Source of the DNA: Methylomonas koyamae
GTDB taxonomy: Bacteria > Pseudomonadota > Gammaproteobacteria > Methylococcales > Methylomonadaceae
Direction: 5' to 3'
NCBI RefSeq assembly: GCF_006483455.1
Contig: NZ_PPPU01000029.1
Span: forward strand, 40,454 to 104,453
Length of the DNA stretch: 64,000 bases
The notes under the pieces were generated by a model. That model was not told the DNA's origin. It did no database searches and saw only the letters and a list, made by a program, of their open reading frames with translations. Shown one piece after another: positions 17,234 through 26,182 of this stretch. Positions within the stretch are counted from its first letter, which is position 1. The number at the start of each line of letters is the position of its first letter. A program made the translations under genes and the position numbers.

Positions 17234-18745
17234 TTAACCGCAATACACTTCGTCCTGTTCGATCAGAAACAACACCCAGGAAAATTGGCCGGTGCTGATT
17301 TTGCTGCCGCAGTAACCGCATTCGCCGCTTTGGCCCATGTTGTCGGCCGGCGCGCCGCAGCTGGGGCATTGGCTCAGGCTGTAGGGTTTTTCTTGGCGCT
17401 CCTTACCGCTACGGCGGACGAAGGTCCAGTATTCTGAAAAACGCCTGAGCGATGTTTTCGAACCGCCGACGATCTTGCCGCCGGCGTCTTCGGTGTAGTC
17501 GTTACAGGCGGCGAAGATGCGTACCGTGATGGCCTCGTAAAATTTGTCGCTGTCGATTTTCGCCAGCACGATTTGCTCGATACGCAGATGCTCCAGTCGG
17601 TTGAACCAGCCGCGTTCGACATACATTTTCTGCCAGAAGGCATTGGTTTCGTAAAGCCGGTCCGATAACAGGTGCCGCGCGGCCTGCCAGTCGCGCCGGC
17701 TCCAGTGGCCGTATATCGCCGCAAAATAATTGCGTACCTCGTCGTTCTCGAACGGCAACCAGAATTGCTGCCACTCGGCGATGCCGTAACGCTGCTGCCA
17801 GCGGTTCATCTGTTCGATCAGGTCGGCTTGCTTGACCGTGATGGCTTGCGTGCCCTGTTCTTCGGCGTACGCCGCCAGTCCTGCCACAGCCGGCGCCGCA
17901 TGGGTGGCGACCACGACCCGTTTGCCCAGGCACCACTGCGCGTCGCCCTTTTGCACGCTGGCGCCGCAATAACTGCAGACGCCGGCGTCGGTGAAATGGG
18001 CCGGCGCGCCGCATTGCGGACAGTTCACGCTTTGTATTTTCTCCGGTTCCCCCGATAACAGGCCTTTGCGCCGGTAAAACTGCCAGCGCTCGACCACGGC
18101 ATAGCGCGAACGCTGGTCCTGCAAATCCAAGGTGTAATTGGCGTCGAATTCGACGGTAATCGTGTCGGTATCGCTGCCGGCAGTGCCGATTTCCAGCCAA
18201 CGCAGGCTGTTGACGACGATTTCGCTGACGGTCCAGGGTTGCGAGCGTTGGAAATGGCCTTGCAACTCGGTGCTCAAGAACGGCGACAGGTAGCTGAACT
18301 CCGGCTTGGTCGAATATTCGTAGAATTTGCAGTAGAGCGAATGGGCGAAATCCAAAAACACCACCGCGGAGAAATTGGCGTCGGCCTGTTTCAATGCCGC
18401 GATTTGCTCGGCAATGCTTTGTTGGCGTTGGGCGCGGTATTGCGCCGGCGGGGCCGTCACCATGCTCCTAGCCCCGGCTTGGCTGCGAAGCACGATGATA
18501 ACAATCACGACGATGATGATGAACAAAATCAAGGCTTCCAGTGACGACATCGGATGGGCGCTGCCGGACGAGTTGCCGGAGCTGTCGTGCGTGCTCCAAC
18601 TGGAGCCGGAATGCGACCAGCCGCCGGAGCTGTGCGAACTCGACGAACTGTGCGAGCTGCTGGAATGACCGCCGCCAGGCCGGGCCGGCAACGGTGGAGA
18701 AATGGCCAGACCGGCCAGCGCCAGGAGCAATAGCCACTTTTTCAT
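17234..18745 (-). CDS. Membrane protein with two Tim44-like domains and two zinc ribbons
   Basis: A 503-aa envelope protein. Signal peptide 1-21, then a Ser/His/Gly-rich stretch (24-60), one membrane helix (70-87), then a Tim44-like domain (about 105-235) followed by a zinc ribbon (CPQC at 242-245, CSYC at 257-260). A second similar unit (about 305-455) is followed by another ribbon (CPSC 460-463, CGYC 476-479), so the cytosolic part looks like a tandem duplication. It starts inside the stop of the TPM-domain gene (ATGA) and faces an SPFH gene, a grouping suggesting a membrane-associated complex. Function unknown. Confidence 0.8.
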   Translation of the reverse strand: MKKWLLLLALAGLAISPPLPARPGGGHSSSSHSSSSSHSSGGWSHSGSSWSTHDSSGNSSGSAHPMSSLEALILFIIIVVIVIIVLRSQAGARSMVTAPPAQYRAQRQQSIAEQIAALKQADANFSAVVFLDFAHSLYCKFYEYSTKPEFSYLSPFLSTELQGHFQRSQPWTVSEIVVNSLRWLEIGTAGSDTDTITVEFDANYTLDLQDQRSRYAVVERWQFYRRKGLLSGEPEKIQSVNCPQCGAPAHFTDAGVCSYCGASVQKGDAQWCLGKRVVVATHAAPAVAGLAAYAEEQGTQAITVKQADLIEQMNRWQQRYGIAEWQQFWLPFENDEVRNYFAAIYGHWSRRDWQAARHLLSDRLYETNAFWQKMYVERGWFNRLEHLRIEQIVLAKIDSDKFYEAITVRIFAACNDYTEDAGGKIVGGSKTSLRRFSEYWTFVRRSGKERQEKPYSLSQCPSCGAPADNMGQSGECGYCGSKISTGQFSWVLFLIEQDEVYCG

Positions 18746-19365
18746 AAGTCGATATCCAGCCGGTCCGGCAGTTCGTTGATGTCGCCAGCGCGCACCGGCA
18801 GGTAGCGGGCGAACGCGGCAGCCGTTTTTTCCAGCGCCTGCAGCAGACACTGTTCCGGTTGGCGCTCGGCGAAGATCCGGTCGAACTCGCTTTGCAATTC
18901 CTGCCATATTGCAAGCGGGATGGCCAGCTCCAAGCCGCGGTCCGGCAACAGAAACACCCGCCGTTCCAGCAACGAGCAATACACCAGAAAGCCGGTTTTG
19001 TCCCGAGTATGTTGAATCCCGCCTTTCTGGAAAATGGCTCTGGCCATGATTTCGACGCGCTTGTCCCGTGTCGACCGCCTGACGCTGCAGCGTTTGACCG
19101 CCGGCAGCGAACCGACGCCATAGGCGAGCGCAAACATCGCCAGCGGCGCGTAATAGACCAGCCAATTCTCGAAATAAACCGGCGCGTACATTATCAGGGT
19201 GAAAGCCAACCAGGCTGCGGCCAAGCCCCATAGCAACGGTACCGAGGCATAGTCGCCGGATCGGGCGCGAAACACCACTACCGCTTCGGCCTGCGAGCCG
19301 TTTTCCAGGTTTTTGATCGCGTCCCACAGCCGGCTTTGGTAGGCCGGCGCCAAATACTGTTTCAT
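18742..19365 (-). CDS. TPM-domain (DUF477/YgcG-like) membrane protein
   Basis: A 207-aa protein. A short N-terminal segment (MKQYLAPAYQSRLWDAIKNLENGSQAEAVVVF) resembles the start of a TPM domain. Two membrane helices follow (about 43-63 and 68-86), then the rest of the TPM-like region, with RDKTGFLVYCSLLERRVFLLPDRGL typical of the family. The start at 19365 is chosen to fit the family N-terminus; the frame is open further upstream. Coupled to the Tim44/zinc-ribbon gene. TPM domains occur in envelope and photosystem-repair proteins; phosphatase activity has been reported for some, so no precise role is assigned. Confidence 0.78.
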   Translation of the reverse strand: MKQYLAPAYQSRLWDAIKNLENGSQAEAVVVFRARSGDYASVPLLWGLAAAWLAFTLIMYAPVYFENWLVYYAPLAMFALAYGVGSLPAVKRCSVRRSTRDKRVEIMARAIFQKGGIQHTRDKTGFLVYCSLLERRVFLLPDRGLELAIPLAIWQELQSEFDRIFAERQPEQCLLQALEKTAAAFARYLPVRAGDINELPDRLDIDL

Positions 19366-19572
19366 GGGCTTGTTCCAGCTTGATCTATACTCAGAGTTGC
19401 CGCTTGGCACTTCTAATAGCCTCGGTTGCGGCCGGGGCATGGCAAATCCGTTCTGCGGCTAAGTCTAGTCGTTTTGCAGAATGGTGTTGTTCACCGGGAG
19501 TGTGCCGATCTGATGGCGGCGGTGGCGCGACGCGCCATCCGAGACCCAATTCAAAATCCACAGGAGACTCTC

Positions 19573-20595
19573 ATGGGACTTTTCGACGGTTTGCAACGCC
19601 AATTGCGTTCGGTCATCGAATGGCAAAATCCGGCGCCCAATGCGCTGTTCCAACAATGGAGCGACAACGGCGACGAAATCAAGAACGCCTCGACACTGAT
19701 CGTCGGCCCCGGCCAGGGTTGCATTTTCGTCTACCGCGGCAAGGTGCAAGCGGTATTTGACAGCGAAGGCTCCTACAACCTGCAAACCGATAACATCCCG
19801 TTCTGGACCACGATTGCCAGCTTCATGCAGTTTTTCGAAAGCCAGTTCAAGGTCGGGATTTATTTTTATCGCAAGACTGTGATTCTGGATCAGAAATGGG
19901 GAACCAGCTCGCAGATCAAATATCTGGACCCGACCTACAAATTCCCGGTCGGTTTGAGAGCTTTCGGCAATTACAGTTACCGTTTGGCCGAACCGGCGCA
20001 GTTCTTCGTCAACGTGGTCGGCGAGCAAAACCTGTTTACCACCGACCAATTGCGCAACGTGATTGTCGCCCGCCTCAGCCAGCCGTTGGCCGATTTTCTG
20101 GCGACCAGCCGTTTCGGTTATCTGGATATCGACACCAACCGCGAGGAAATCGCCGCCGGCGTGCTGCAAAAATTATTGCCGCAGTTCGCCGATCTCGGTT
20201 TTACCATCACCGATTTTCGGATCGAAGGCACCGACTTCGACGAGGAAACCCTCAAGCGCGTCAATCGCATCGCCGATATGACCGCCGAGGCCCAGGCGGC
20301 CAAGGAAGTCGGTCTGGATTACGCCCGGATCCAGCAACTGGAAGCGATGCGGGAAGCCGCCCGTAACGAAGGTGGCGGCGCCGGGGTCGGAATGGGCTTG
20401 GGCGCCGGCATCAGTTTTGGCCAAAATCTGGCGCAAGCGATGAACACCCCAGCCGCCGCATCGCCCGCGCCCGCCCAGGCAGCGGCAGCCGACCCGATGG
20501 AAAAACTGGCGCAACTGAAGAAAATGTTCGAGGCGGAATTGATCACCGCCGAGGAATATGCGGAGAAGAAGAAAAGCATTCTGGAGGGAATCTAA
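19573..20595 (+). CDS. SPFH-domain protein with C-terminal SHOCT domain
   Basis: A 340-aa protein of the YdjI-like SPFH group, sometimes labelled virion core protein. The SPFH region spans about 20-250 (GQGCIFVYRGKVQAVF; YSYRLAEPAQFFVNVVG; DLGFTITDFRIEGTD). A Gly/Ala-rich linker (275-310) precedes a SHOCT domain (MEKLAQLKKMFEAELITAEE). A clear AGGAG lies 7 nt before the ATG at 19573. No signal peptide. Divergent from the TPM and Tim44/zinc-ribbon genes with 207 nt between starts. SPFH proteins form membrane-associated scaffolds; pairing with zinc-ribbon membrane proteins suggests one complex, by inference. Confidence 0.88.
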   Translation: MGLFDGLQRQLRSVIEWQNPAPNALFQQWSDNGDEIKNASTLIVGPGQGCIFVYRGKVQAVFDSEGSYNLQTDNIPFWTTIASFMQFFESQFKVGIYFYRKTVILDQKWGTSSQIKYLDPTYKFPVGLRAFGNYSYRLAEPAQFFVNVVGEQNLFTTDQLRNVIVARLSQPLADFLATSRFGYLDIDTNREEIAAGVLQKLLPQFADLGFTITDFRIEGTDFDEETLKRVNRIADMTAEAQAAKEVGLDYARIQQLEAMREAARNEGGGAGVGMGLGAGISFGQNLAQAMNTPAAASPAPAQAAAADPMEKLAQLKKMFEAELITAEEYAEKKKSILEGI

Positions 20596-20770
20596 TGCCG
20601 TCGCCGCGCTAGCGCTCAACGCCCGCCGGTGGGCCGGCAAAATCCGGCCGAGTCTCCTGCGGCAAACGGCTGTCTGAAGACTCTGCCCCGGAAAAATCGG
20701 CTTTGCCGGCTGCCAGTTTCCGGATGTGTACTATTCTTGGCAGCGACATTTTCACCATTGAGAATCGACC

Positions 20771-21808
20771 ATGGATATCGCCGAACTGTTGACGTTCTCC
20801 GTCAAGAATAAAGCTTCCGACTTGCACCTTTCCGCCGGCTTGCCGCCGATGATCCGGGTGGACGGCGATATTCGCCGGATCAACATCCCGGCCCTGAACC
20901 ACAAGGAAGTGCACGCGCTGATTTACGACATCATGAACGACAAGCAGCGCCGCGATTACGAGGAGTTTCTGGAAACCGACTTTTCGTTTGCCTTGCCGGG
21001 GGTGGCCCGGTTCCGGGTCAACGCCTTCAATCAGGATCGCGGTGCCGGCGCGGTATTCCGGACCATTCCGTCGAAAGTCTTGACCCTGGAAGAGCTGGAT
21101 GCGCCCAAGTTTTTCCAGGAGCTGTGTACCAAGCCGCGCGGTTTGATTTTGGTGACCGGACCGACCGGTTCCGGTAAATCCACCACGTTGGCGGCGATGA
21201 TCAACCACATCAACAACAACGATTACGCCCACATCCTCACGGTCGAAGACCCGATCGAGTTTGTCCACGAAAGCCAGAAATCGTTGATCAACCAGCGCGA
21301 GGTGCATCGCGATACGCTGGGTTTCAACGAAGCCTTGCGCTCGGCCTTGCGGGAAGACCCGGACATCATCCTGGTCGGCGAGATGCGCGATCTGGAAACC
21401 ATTCGTCTGGCGCTGACTGCGGCCGAAACCGGCCACTTGGTGTTCGGCACCTTGCACACCACTTCGGCCGCCAAGACCATAGACCGGATCATCGACGTGT
21501 TCCCGGCGGCCGAGAAAGACATGATCCGGGCCATGTTGTCCGAGTCGTTACAGGCGGTTATTTCGCAAACACTGCTGAAGAAGGTCGGCGGCGGCCGGAT
21601 CGCTGCGCATGAGATCATGGTCGGTACCCCGGCGATCCGCAACCTGATCCGCGAAGCCAAGGTGGCGCAGATGTATTCGGCGATTCAGACCGGGCGCAAG
21701 GACGGCATGCAGACGCTGGACCAAAACCTGAAAGAGCTGGTCGACAAGGGCCTGATTACCGCCAAGGCGGCGATGACTCGGGCCGTCAATAAAGACATGT
21801 TCCGCTGA
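20771..21808 (+). CDS. pilT: Type IV pilus retraction ATPase PilT
   Basis: A 345-aa hexameric motor that depolymerises type IV pili, powering twitching and DNA uptake. Motifs: Walker A GPTGSGKSTT (about 130), Asp box ILTVEDPIEFVH, Walker B DIILVGEMRDLETI and His box HTTSAAKTIDRIIDVFP, the canonical PilT pattern. Length matches PilT (about 344). It is followed 16 nt later by pilU. A TACTAT hexamer near 20730 could be its -10. Confidence 0.97.
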   Translation: MDIAELLTFSVKNKASDLHLSAGLPPMIRVDGDIRRINIPALNHKEVHALIYDIMNDKQRRDYEEFLETDFSFALPGVARFRVNAFNQDRGAGAVFRTIPSKVLTLEELDAPKFFQELCTKPRGLILVTGPTGSGKSTTLAAMINHINNNDYAHILTVEDPIEFVHESQKSLINQREVHRDTLGFNEALRSALREDPDIILVGEMRDLETIRLALTAAETGHLVFGTLHTTSAAKTIDRIIDVFPAAEKDMIRAMLSESLQAVISQTLLKKVGGGRIAAHEIMVGTPAIRNLIREAKVAQMYSAIQTGRKDGMQTLDQNLKELVDKGLITAKAAMTRAVNKDMFR

Positions 21809-21824
21809 TGAACGAGGAGGCCTG

Positions 21825-22958
21825 ATGGACTTTACCGCGCTATTGGCATTGATGGTGGAAAAACGGGCGTCGGATTTATTCATTACCGCCGGGCGGCCGC
21901 CGTCGATGAAAGTCAACGGCAAAGTCGTCGAAGTCTCGAAGACGTCACTGAACAGCGAACAAACCCTGAAGCTGGTGCTCGGCATCATGTCGCAACGCCA
22001 GCGCGACGAATTCGAAAATACCAAGGAATGCCAATTCGCGTTAAGCGCGCACAGTCTGGGCCGGTTTCGGGTCAGCGCCTTCACCCAGCGCGATTCGGCC
22101 GGCATGGTGTTACGCCGGATCGAAACTACGATTCCGACTGCGGAAGAGTTGCATCTGCCGCCGGTGTTGAAAGAATTGATCATGCACAAGCGCGGCTTGG
22201 TCATGTTCGTCGGTGCGACCGGCACCGGTAAATCGACCTCGCTCGCGGCCTTGATCCGCCACCGCAACGAGAACAGCAGCGGCCACATCATTTCCATCGA
22301 AGATCCGATCGAGTTCATTCACCCCCACCTGGGCTGTATCATTACCCAGCGCGAAGTGGGTCTGGATACCGAATCGTTCGAAGTCGCTTTGAAAAACACG
22401 CTGCGTCAAGCGCCGGACGTGATTTTAATTGGCGAGGTCAGGACCCGCGAGACCATGCAACACGCGATAACCTTTGCCGAGACCGGCCACCTGTGCGTCT
22501 GTACCTTGCACGCCAACAACGCCAACCAGGCCATAGACCGCATCCTGCACTTTTTCCCGGAAGACATGCACAGCCAGTTGTTCATGGACTTGTCTTTGAA
22601 TTTGCGCGGCATCGTCGCTCAGCAATTGATTCAGCGCGCTGACGGCAAAGGCCGTTATCCAGCCATCGAAATTCTGTTGAATACGCCGCTAGTCGCCGAT
22701 TTGATTCGTAAGGGCGAGGTGCATAAATTAAAAGAATTGATGAAGAGCTCGCGCGAGCATGGCATGCAAACTTTCGACCAGGCGCTTTACGATCTGTACA
22801 CAGCCGGTAAAATTAGTTATGAAGATGCTCTGCACGCTGCCGACTCCCGCAACGAAGTCCGCCTGATGATCAAATTGGGCGCCGAGAACGTCAATTTCGA
22901 AACCGCCGGCATGACGTTGGCCGAGAGCGACGAAGATGGAGGCAGCCTTTATAAATAA
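21825..22958 (+). CDS. pilU: Type IV pilus retraction accessory ATPase PilU
   Basis: A 377-aa PilT paralogue that works with PilT in retraction. Walker A GATGTGKST, Asp box IISIEDPIEFIH, Walker B DVILIGEVRTRETM and His box HANNANQAIDRILHFFPED. The C-terminal tail is longer than in PilT and ends in an acidic DEDGG stretch, as usual for PilU. Preceded by GAGGAGG-like sequence and located directly downstream of pilT, the standard arrangement. Confidence 0.95.
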   Translation: MDFTALLALMVEKRASDLFITAGRPPSMKVNGKVVEVSKTSLNSEQTLKLVLGIMSQRQRDEFENTKECQFALSAHSLGRFRVSAFTQRDSAGMVLRRIETTIPTAEELHLPPVLKELIMHKRGLVMFVGATGTGKSTSLAALIRHRNENSSGHIISIEDPIEFIHPHLGCIITQREVGLDTESFEVALKNTLRQAPDVILIGEVRTRETMQHAITFAETGHLCVCTLHANNANQAIDRILHFFPEDMHSQLFMDLSLNLRGIVAQQLIQRADGKGRYPAIEILLNTPLVADLIRKGEVHKLKELMKSSREHGMQTFDQALYDLYTAGKISYEDALHAADSRNEVRLMIKLGAENVNFETAGMTLAESDEDGGSLYK

Positions 22959-22976
22959 ACCCCGGATTTAGCCGTT

Positions 22977-24131
22977 TTGCCAGACTTAGCCACACCGAAT
23001 TCGATACTCAAATTTGCCGCTGCCGCAGCGTTGGCCGCACTACTATTCGGCTGTGCTTCCGAGCCGCCGCGTAGCCAACTGGGAACGTCGGCACCGGTCA
23101 AACCCAATCCGCCCAGCCAATCGGTCAAGGTCCAGCCCGACCTTAGGCCCTATGCCAGCATCGGCGGCTATCGGGCCGCTGCGATCAGCGGCGATTACGC
23201 CGCTTATCCGGCATTGGCTCAATTTATCGAGCAGATGGTGCAAAAGCACGGCTTCGATCGGGAATATTTGAACGGTCTGTTCTCGCAAGCCAAACGCAAA
23301 CAATGGACCTTGGATTATCTGGCCAAGTCCGACCAAGGTTTAAAAGGCAAGCCCAGCAAAGGCGGCTGGACCCGTTACCGTTCCCAATTTCTGGATGCCC
23401 GCCATATCGATGCCGGCGTCGCGTTTTGGCGGACGCACCAGGCCGCTTTGCAGCGCGCCAGCCGGCAATACGGCGTTCCGGCGGAATACATTCTCGGTAT
23501 TCTGGCGGTGGAAACCACCTTCGGCGGCTTCGTCGGCAATCACCGGGTGATCGATGCGCTGACCACGCTGGGTTTCGATTACCAGCGCCGCGGCGAATTT
23601 TTTCGTAGCGAGCTGGAGAGTTTTCTGGTGATGACGCGCGGCGAAGGCATCGATCCCGCCAAGCCGGTCGGCTCCTTCGCCGGGGCGATGGGGCTGGGCC
23701 AATTCATGCCCAGCAGCTTTTTGCAATGGGCGGTGGATTTCAATGGCGACGGTCGGCGTGACTTATGGAACCCCGAGGACGCGATCGGCAGTGTCGCCAA
23801 TTATTTTGCCCAGCACGGCTGGCGTAGCGAGCAGCCGGTGGTTAGTAACACTCGTGGTAGCTACAGCGGTATCGATAGTTTGGAGCCGGGTATCGACCGC
23901 GAATATCCGCTGGGTACGTTGCTGCAAGCCGGTATCGAACCGGCCGGCAATTGCGGCTGCGATTACCCGCTCAGATTGCTGCTGCTCAGGCACCAAAACA
24001 CCGATGAATATTTATTGGGACACCCGAATTTCTACGTGATTACCCGCTACAACCACAGCACCCATTACGCGATGGCGGTGCATGAGCTGGCTCAGGCCAT
24101 CAGACGCGGCTATCAACGGCTCGCCGGATAA
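22977..24131 (+). CDS. Lytic murein transglycosylase, MltB family lipoprotein
   Basis: About 384 aa. The N-terminus has a lipoprotein signal (AAAALAALLFGC, lipobox LFGC), placing it in the outer membrane facing the periplasm. The MltB catalytic Glu is in LGILAVETTFGG, followed by GSFAGAMGLGQFMPSSF and DGRRDLWNPEDAIGSVANYF, both family signatures. There is no in-frame ATG before the signal sequence; TTG at 22977 is the best start, only 18 nt after pilU's stop, so expression may depend on pilTU. It cleaves glycan strands during wall remodelling, possibly helping assembly of envelope-spanning machines. Confidence 0.9.
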   Translation: MPDLATPNSILKFAAAAALAALLFGCASEPPRSQLGTSAPVKPNPPSQSVKVQPDLRPYASIGGYRAAAISGDYAAYPALAQFIEQMVQKHGFDREYLNGLFSQAKRKQWTLDYLAKSDQGLKGKPSKGGWTRYRSQFLDARHIDAGVAFWRTHQAALQRASRQYGVPAEYILGILAVETTFGGFVGNHRVIDALTTLGFDYQRRGEFFRSELESFLVMTRGEGIDPAKPVGSFAGAMGLGQFMPSSFLQWAVDFNGDGRRDLWNPEDAIGSVANYFAQHGWRSEQPVVSNTRGSYSGIDSLEPGIDREYPLGTLLQAGIEPAGNCGCDYPLRLLLLRHQNTDEYLLGHPNFYVITRYNHSTHYAMAVHELAQAIRRGYQRLAG

Positions 24132-24279
24132 GGCGAGCGACGAGATTGCGATCGATTGATTCGGCTTTTTCGGTTGCCGCTATCGGTTCTTAGTCGATAC
24201 GCTCCAATTCCTGCTCGATGTCACGGAAATGACTCAATTGCTTGTTAGGATACAGTCAAGCCGTTAGAGAGGAGAAACG

Positions 24280-24726
24280 ATGCGCGCCCTTCATTTGCTA
24301 ATATCTGGTTTGGGTTTATTTTGTAGTTCGGCCCAAGCCGCGCTTGACCACTCACAAACTTCGCCAGTGCCGTCGTTATCGATTTCCTATCCGCGACTAT
24401 CGGATCAAATCGGCGTCAAGCCCGGTCGTCAACTGTTTTGGCAGCAATTCGATCTCAATGGCTCTGGTGCTGTCTTCGTACAGCCTGGCGCCAACATCAC
24501 AGGAGGCAGTGCCGGAGCGGGGATTCGGAATATCAGCGGAGAGTTGAAGCCGAAAGGCGGTGGTGATCTGGTGCTTGTTCGATCCGGACACATATCGATT
24601 ACCGGTACCAATGGATTGGGAACAGCCCCCGTCACAATAGTGCCTTTACCGGCACCGTTTGCGCTGTTTGGAGTTGGCGCACTAGGCTTGGTGATAAATT
24701 CCAAACGGACTGCGGCGAACTCTTAA
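24280..24726 (+). CDS. VPLPA-CTERM sorting-signal protein
   Basis: A 148-aa exported protein. Signal peptide about 1-20 (cleavage after SSAQA) and a strong AGAGGAG ribosome binding site. The middle is Gly/Ser-rich without a recognised domain. The C-terminus has the tripartite sorting tag: VPLPAP, a hydrophobic helix (FALFGVGALGLVI), then NSKR basic residues. Such PEP-CTERM-type tags are processed by exosortases; none is in this window. A second tagged protein lies at 59933. Surface or matrix-associated role is inference. Confidence 0.75.
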   Translation: MRALHLLISGLGLFCSSAQAALDHSQTSPVPSLSISYPRLSDQIGVKPGRQLFWQQFDLNGSGAVFVQPGANITGGSAGAGIRNISGELKPKGGGDLVLVRSGHISITGTNGLGTAPVTIVPLPAPFALFGVGALGLVINSKRTAANS

Positions 24727-24754
24727 TTCTATGAACGCCGGTCTATGCCGGGTT

Positions 24755-25864
24755 TTAAAAAGTCTTTGTCGCTTCCGAATAATCGAATAAATCCAACTGC
24801 CGATAAGGCTTAGCGTGTGGGTCTTCGTTATCCAAGCCGGATAGCGTTACGCCAAGCAAACGGACTTTACTGGAACCCACCGGGGTGTTTTTGATTAACT
24901 CGGTCAGCAGCAATGCACATGCCGGGTTATCGGCGACCGGCTCGTTTAGGGTGCGGCTGCGGGTGATTTGCACGAAGTTCTGGAATTTGATTTTTACCGT
25001 CAAGGTATAGGCGGTCAGGCCTTTCTCGGCCAAGCGCTGCAACGCGGTGCGCATCAGAGCCTGCAACTGCCGCTGAATCGAGGCGAGATCGGCCAAATCC
25101 TGTTCGAAGGTGGTTTCCACGCCGACCGACTTGCGAACCCGGTCGGCGCGAACCGGGCGCAAATCGATGCCGCGGGCAATGTTGAAATAATGCCGGGCGG
25201 CCTTCCCGAAATGTTGGTGCAAGATTGCCAATGGTACGGCTTTCAAGTCCTTGCCGGTATTGATCCCTAAATCGCGCATTTTCTGTTCGGTGGCCGGACC
25301 GATGCCGTGAAACCGGCCGATGTCCAGTTTCTCGGCGAATTCGGGGCCTTGTTCCGGAGTAATCAGGTACAGTCCGTCCGGCTTCCCCATATCCGAGGCG
25401 AGTTTGGCCAGAAATTTATTGTAAGAAATGCCAGCCGATGCGATCAGGCGGGTTTGCTTCAGGATGTCTTGTTTGATTTGCTTGGCCAATAGCGTGGCCG
25501 AGCCTTGGTAAAGCTCAGAATCGCTGACGTCCAGATAGGCTTCGTCCAGAGATAGCGGCTCGACGCAGTCGCAGTAGCGGGCGAAAACGTCGCGGACGAG
25601 GGCCGAGGCTTCGCGGTAGGCGTCGAAACGCGGCTTGACGAAGATCGCCTGCGGACAGAGCCGGTAGGCGTGGGCGGAAGGCATGGCCGAACGTACGCCA
25701 AACTGGCGGGCTTCGTAGCTGCAGGTGGCTACCACGCCGCGCGAATCGGGTTTGCCGCCGACGATGATAGGCTTGTTCCGGTATTGCGGGTGGTCGCGTT
25801 GTTCGACCGCTGCGTAAAACGCATCCATATCGATGTGGATGATTTTGCGCGGACGGTCGTCCAT
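24755..25864 (-). CDS. dinB: DNA polymerase IV (Y family)
   Basis: A 369-aa translesion polymerase. Catalytic acidic residues are in IIHIDMDAFYAAVEQ (Asp near 11 and 13) and in EPLSLDEAYLDVSD (near 104). The thumb and little-finger regions follow (GIGPATEQKMRDLGI helix-hairpin-helix; VGVETTFEQDL). The beta-clamp binding motif is probably QLDLF near the C-terminus. Usually SOS-induced, but I see no obvious LexA box. A DUF4389 gene lies 6 nt upstream on the same strand. Confidence 0.97.
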   Translation of the reverse strand: MDDRPRKIIHIDMDAFYAAVEQRDHPQYRNKPIIVGGKPDSRGVVATCSYEARQFGVRSAMPSAHAYRLCPQAIFVKPRFDAYREASALVRDVFARYCDCVEPLSLDEAYLDVSDSELYQGSATLLAKQIKQDILKQTRLIASAGISYNKFLAKLASDMGKPDGLYLITPEQGPEFAEKLDIGRFHGIGPATEQKMRDLGINTGKDLKAVPLAILHQHFGKAARHYFNIARGIDLRPVRADRVRKSVGVETTFEQDLADLASIQRQLQALMRTALQRLAEKGLTAYTLTVKIKFQNFVQITRSRTLNEPVADNPACALLLTELIKNTPVGSSKVRLLGVTLSGLDNEDPHAKPYRQLDLFDYSEATKTF

Positions 25865-25870
25865 CGGCGT

Positions 25871-26173
25871 TTACGGTTTGTCGAGCTGCTCCAGCTTGGC
25901 GGTTTCGTTCCAATCGGAAAACGGAAACGGCAATTGCTCGGTATTGAAAGTTAAAAACAGCAGGATATGGTAATGGTAGGTCGACAGGCTGCGGCCGAAA
26001 CTGAGGATATTGGCGTTGGCCGCACCGGTAAACAGCACCGAACCTACCTGCAGCAAAATCACCAGCCACAACAGCAGTTTGACCAAACTGTCTATCGCAG
26101 CGAAAACCAGCATGAAGATCACCCGTTTCCAGGTTTCGATTTTTTTCAAATTCTCGTTGATCTGTTCTTGCAT
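25871..26173 (-). CDS. DUF4389 membrane protein
   Basis: A 100-aa protein matching DUF4389: an amphipathic start (MQEQINENLKKIETWKRVIF), two closely spaced hydrophobic segments (18-27 and 31-50, the second LVKLLLWLVILLQVGSVLF), then a conserved C-terminal stretch (YHYHILLFLTFNTEQLPFPFSDW). Function unknown. It sits between DUF2333 upstream (9 nt) and dinB downstream (6 nt), apparently one transcript. Confidence 0.85.
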   Translation of the reverse strand: MQEQINENLKKIETWKRVIFMLVFAAIDSLVKLLLWLVILLQVGSVLFTGAANANILSFGRSLSTYHYHILLFLTFNTEQLPFPFSDWNETAKLEQLDKP

Positions 26174-26182
26174 GGCCGCGGT

